From contig CANQGN010000082.1 of the NCBI GenBank assembly GCA_947623215.1, positions 1 through 6,509 of the forward strand: 6,509 nt of DNA. Reading direction: 5' to 3'. This stretch comes from an uncultured Clostridia bacterium (GTDB lineage: Bacteria > Bacillota > Clostridia > Oscillospirales > Acutalibacteraceae). Both the position numbers and the translations under genes were made by a program. The notes beneath the pieces are model-generated. The model had not been told where the DNA came from. It saw nothing but the letters and a program-made list of their open reading frames with translations, and ran no database searches. Shown one piece after another: positions 6,482-6,509 of this stretch. Every line of letters starts with the position of its first letter. Positions within the stretch are counted from its first letter, which is position 1.

Positions 6482-6509
6482 GGGTCTTTTTTAGAATTGG
6501 GAAATGACC

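Noticed and set aside
6466..6492. GC-rich inverted sequence followed by a T-run on the plus strand, resembling a rightward terminator
   Set aside because: There is no plus-strand gene to end, the loop would be only about 2 nt, and the T-run is several bases away from the stem. The region is better explained as the spacer and -35 of the dockerin promoter.

Overview
The window looks like a piece of chromosome from a high-GC member of the Clostridia, probably Oscillospiraceae/Ruminococcaceae-like. The grounds are strong purine-rich Shine-Dalgarno sites, sigma-A style promoters, a secreted protein ending in a type I dockerin (typical of anaerobic Clostridia), and GC-rich codons that still favour TTT for Phe and ATT for Ile. 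All four genes lie on the minus strand. No RNA gene, CRISPR array, insertion sequence or phage gene was seen.

In the direction of transcription (right to left) the layout is as follows. (1) A promoter with a consensus -10 (6453-6481) drives a monocistronic gene for a 400-residue exported, acidic, mostly helical protein with a C-terminal dockerin (6408-5206). It is closed by a strong intrinsic terminator (5185-5145). (2) A second promoter with a consensus -35 (5091-5063) follows, then a short leader that can fold over the Shine-Dalgarno site. (3) A tight operon comes next: an ABC exporter half-transporter (5005-2633), a 179-residue DUF1854-family protein (2611-2072), and a second ABC half-transporter (2056 to beyond base 1, 3' end missing). 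Gaps in the operon are 21 and 15 nt with no terminator, so the three products are very likely made together.

The operon is the point of interest. Both half-transporters share an unusual layout: a cysteine-rich N-terminal domain that looks PH-like, a four-cysteine zinc ribbon, six-helix exporter membrane domain, then ATPase. The DUF1854 gene sits between them. My reading is a heterodimeric exporter with DUF1854 as a dedicated cytoplasmic partner. From memory, DUF1854 proteins and related ABC transporters in proteobacteria are named after their proximity to cyanophycin genes; no cyanophycin gene is in this window and the substrate here is unknown. Both ATPases keep every catalytic motif, unlike many heterodimeric exporters with one degenerate site. 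The dockerin gene has its own promoter and terminator and need not be related in function.
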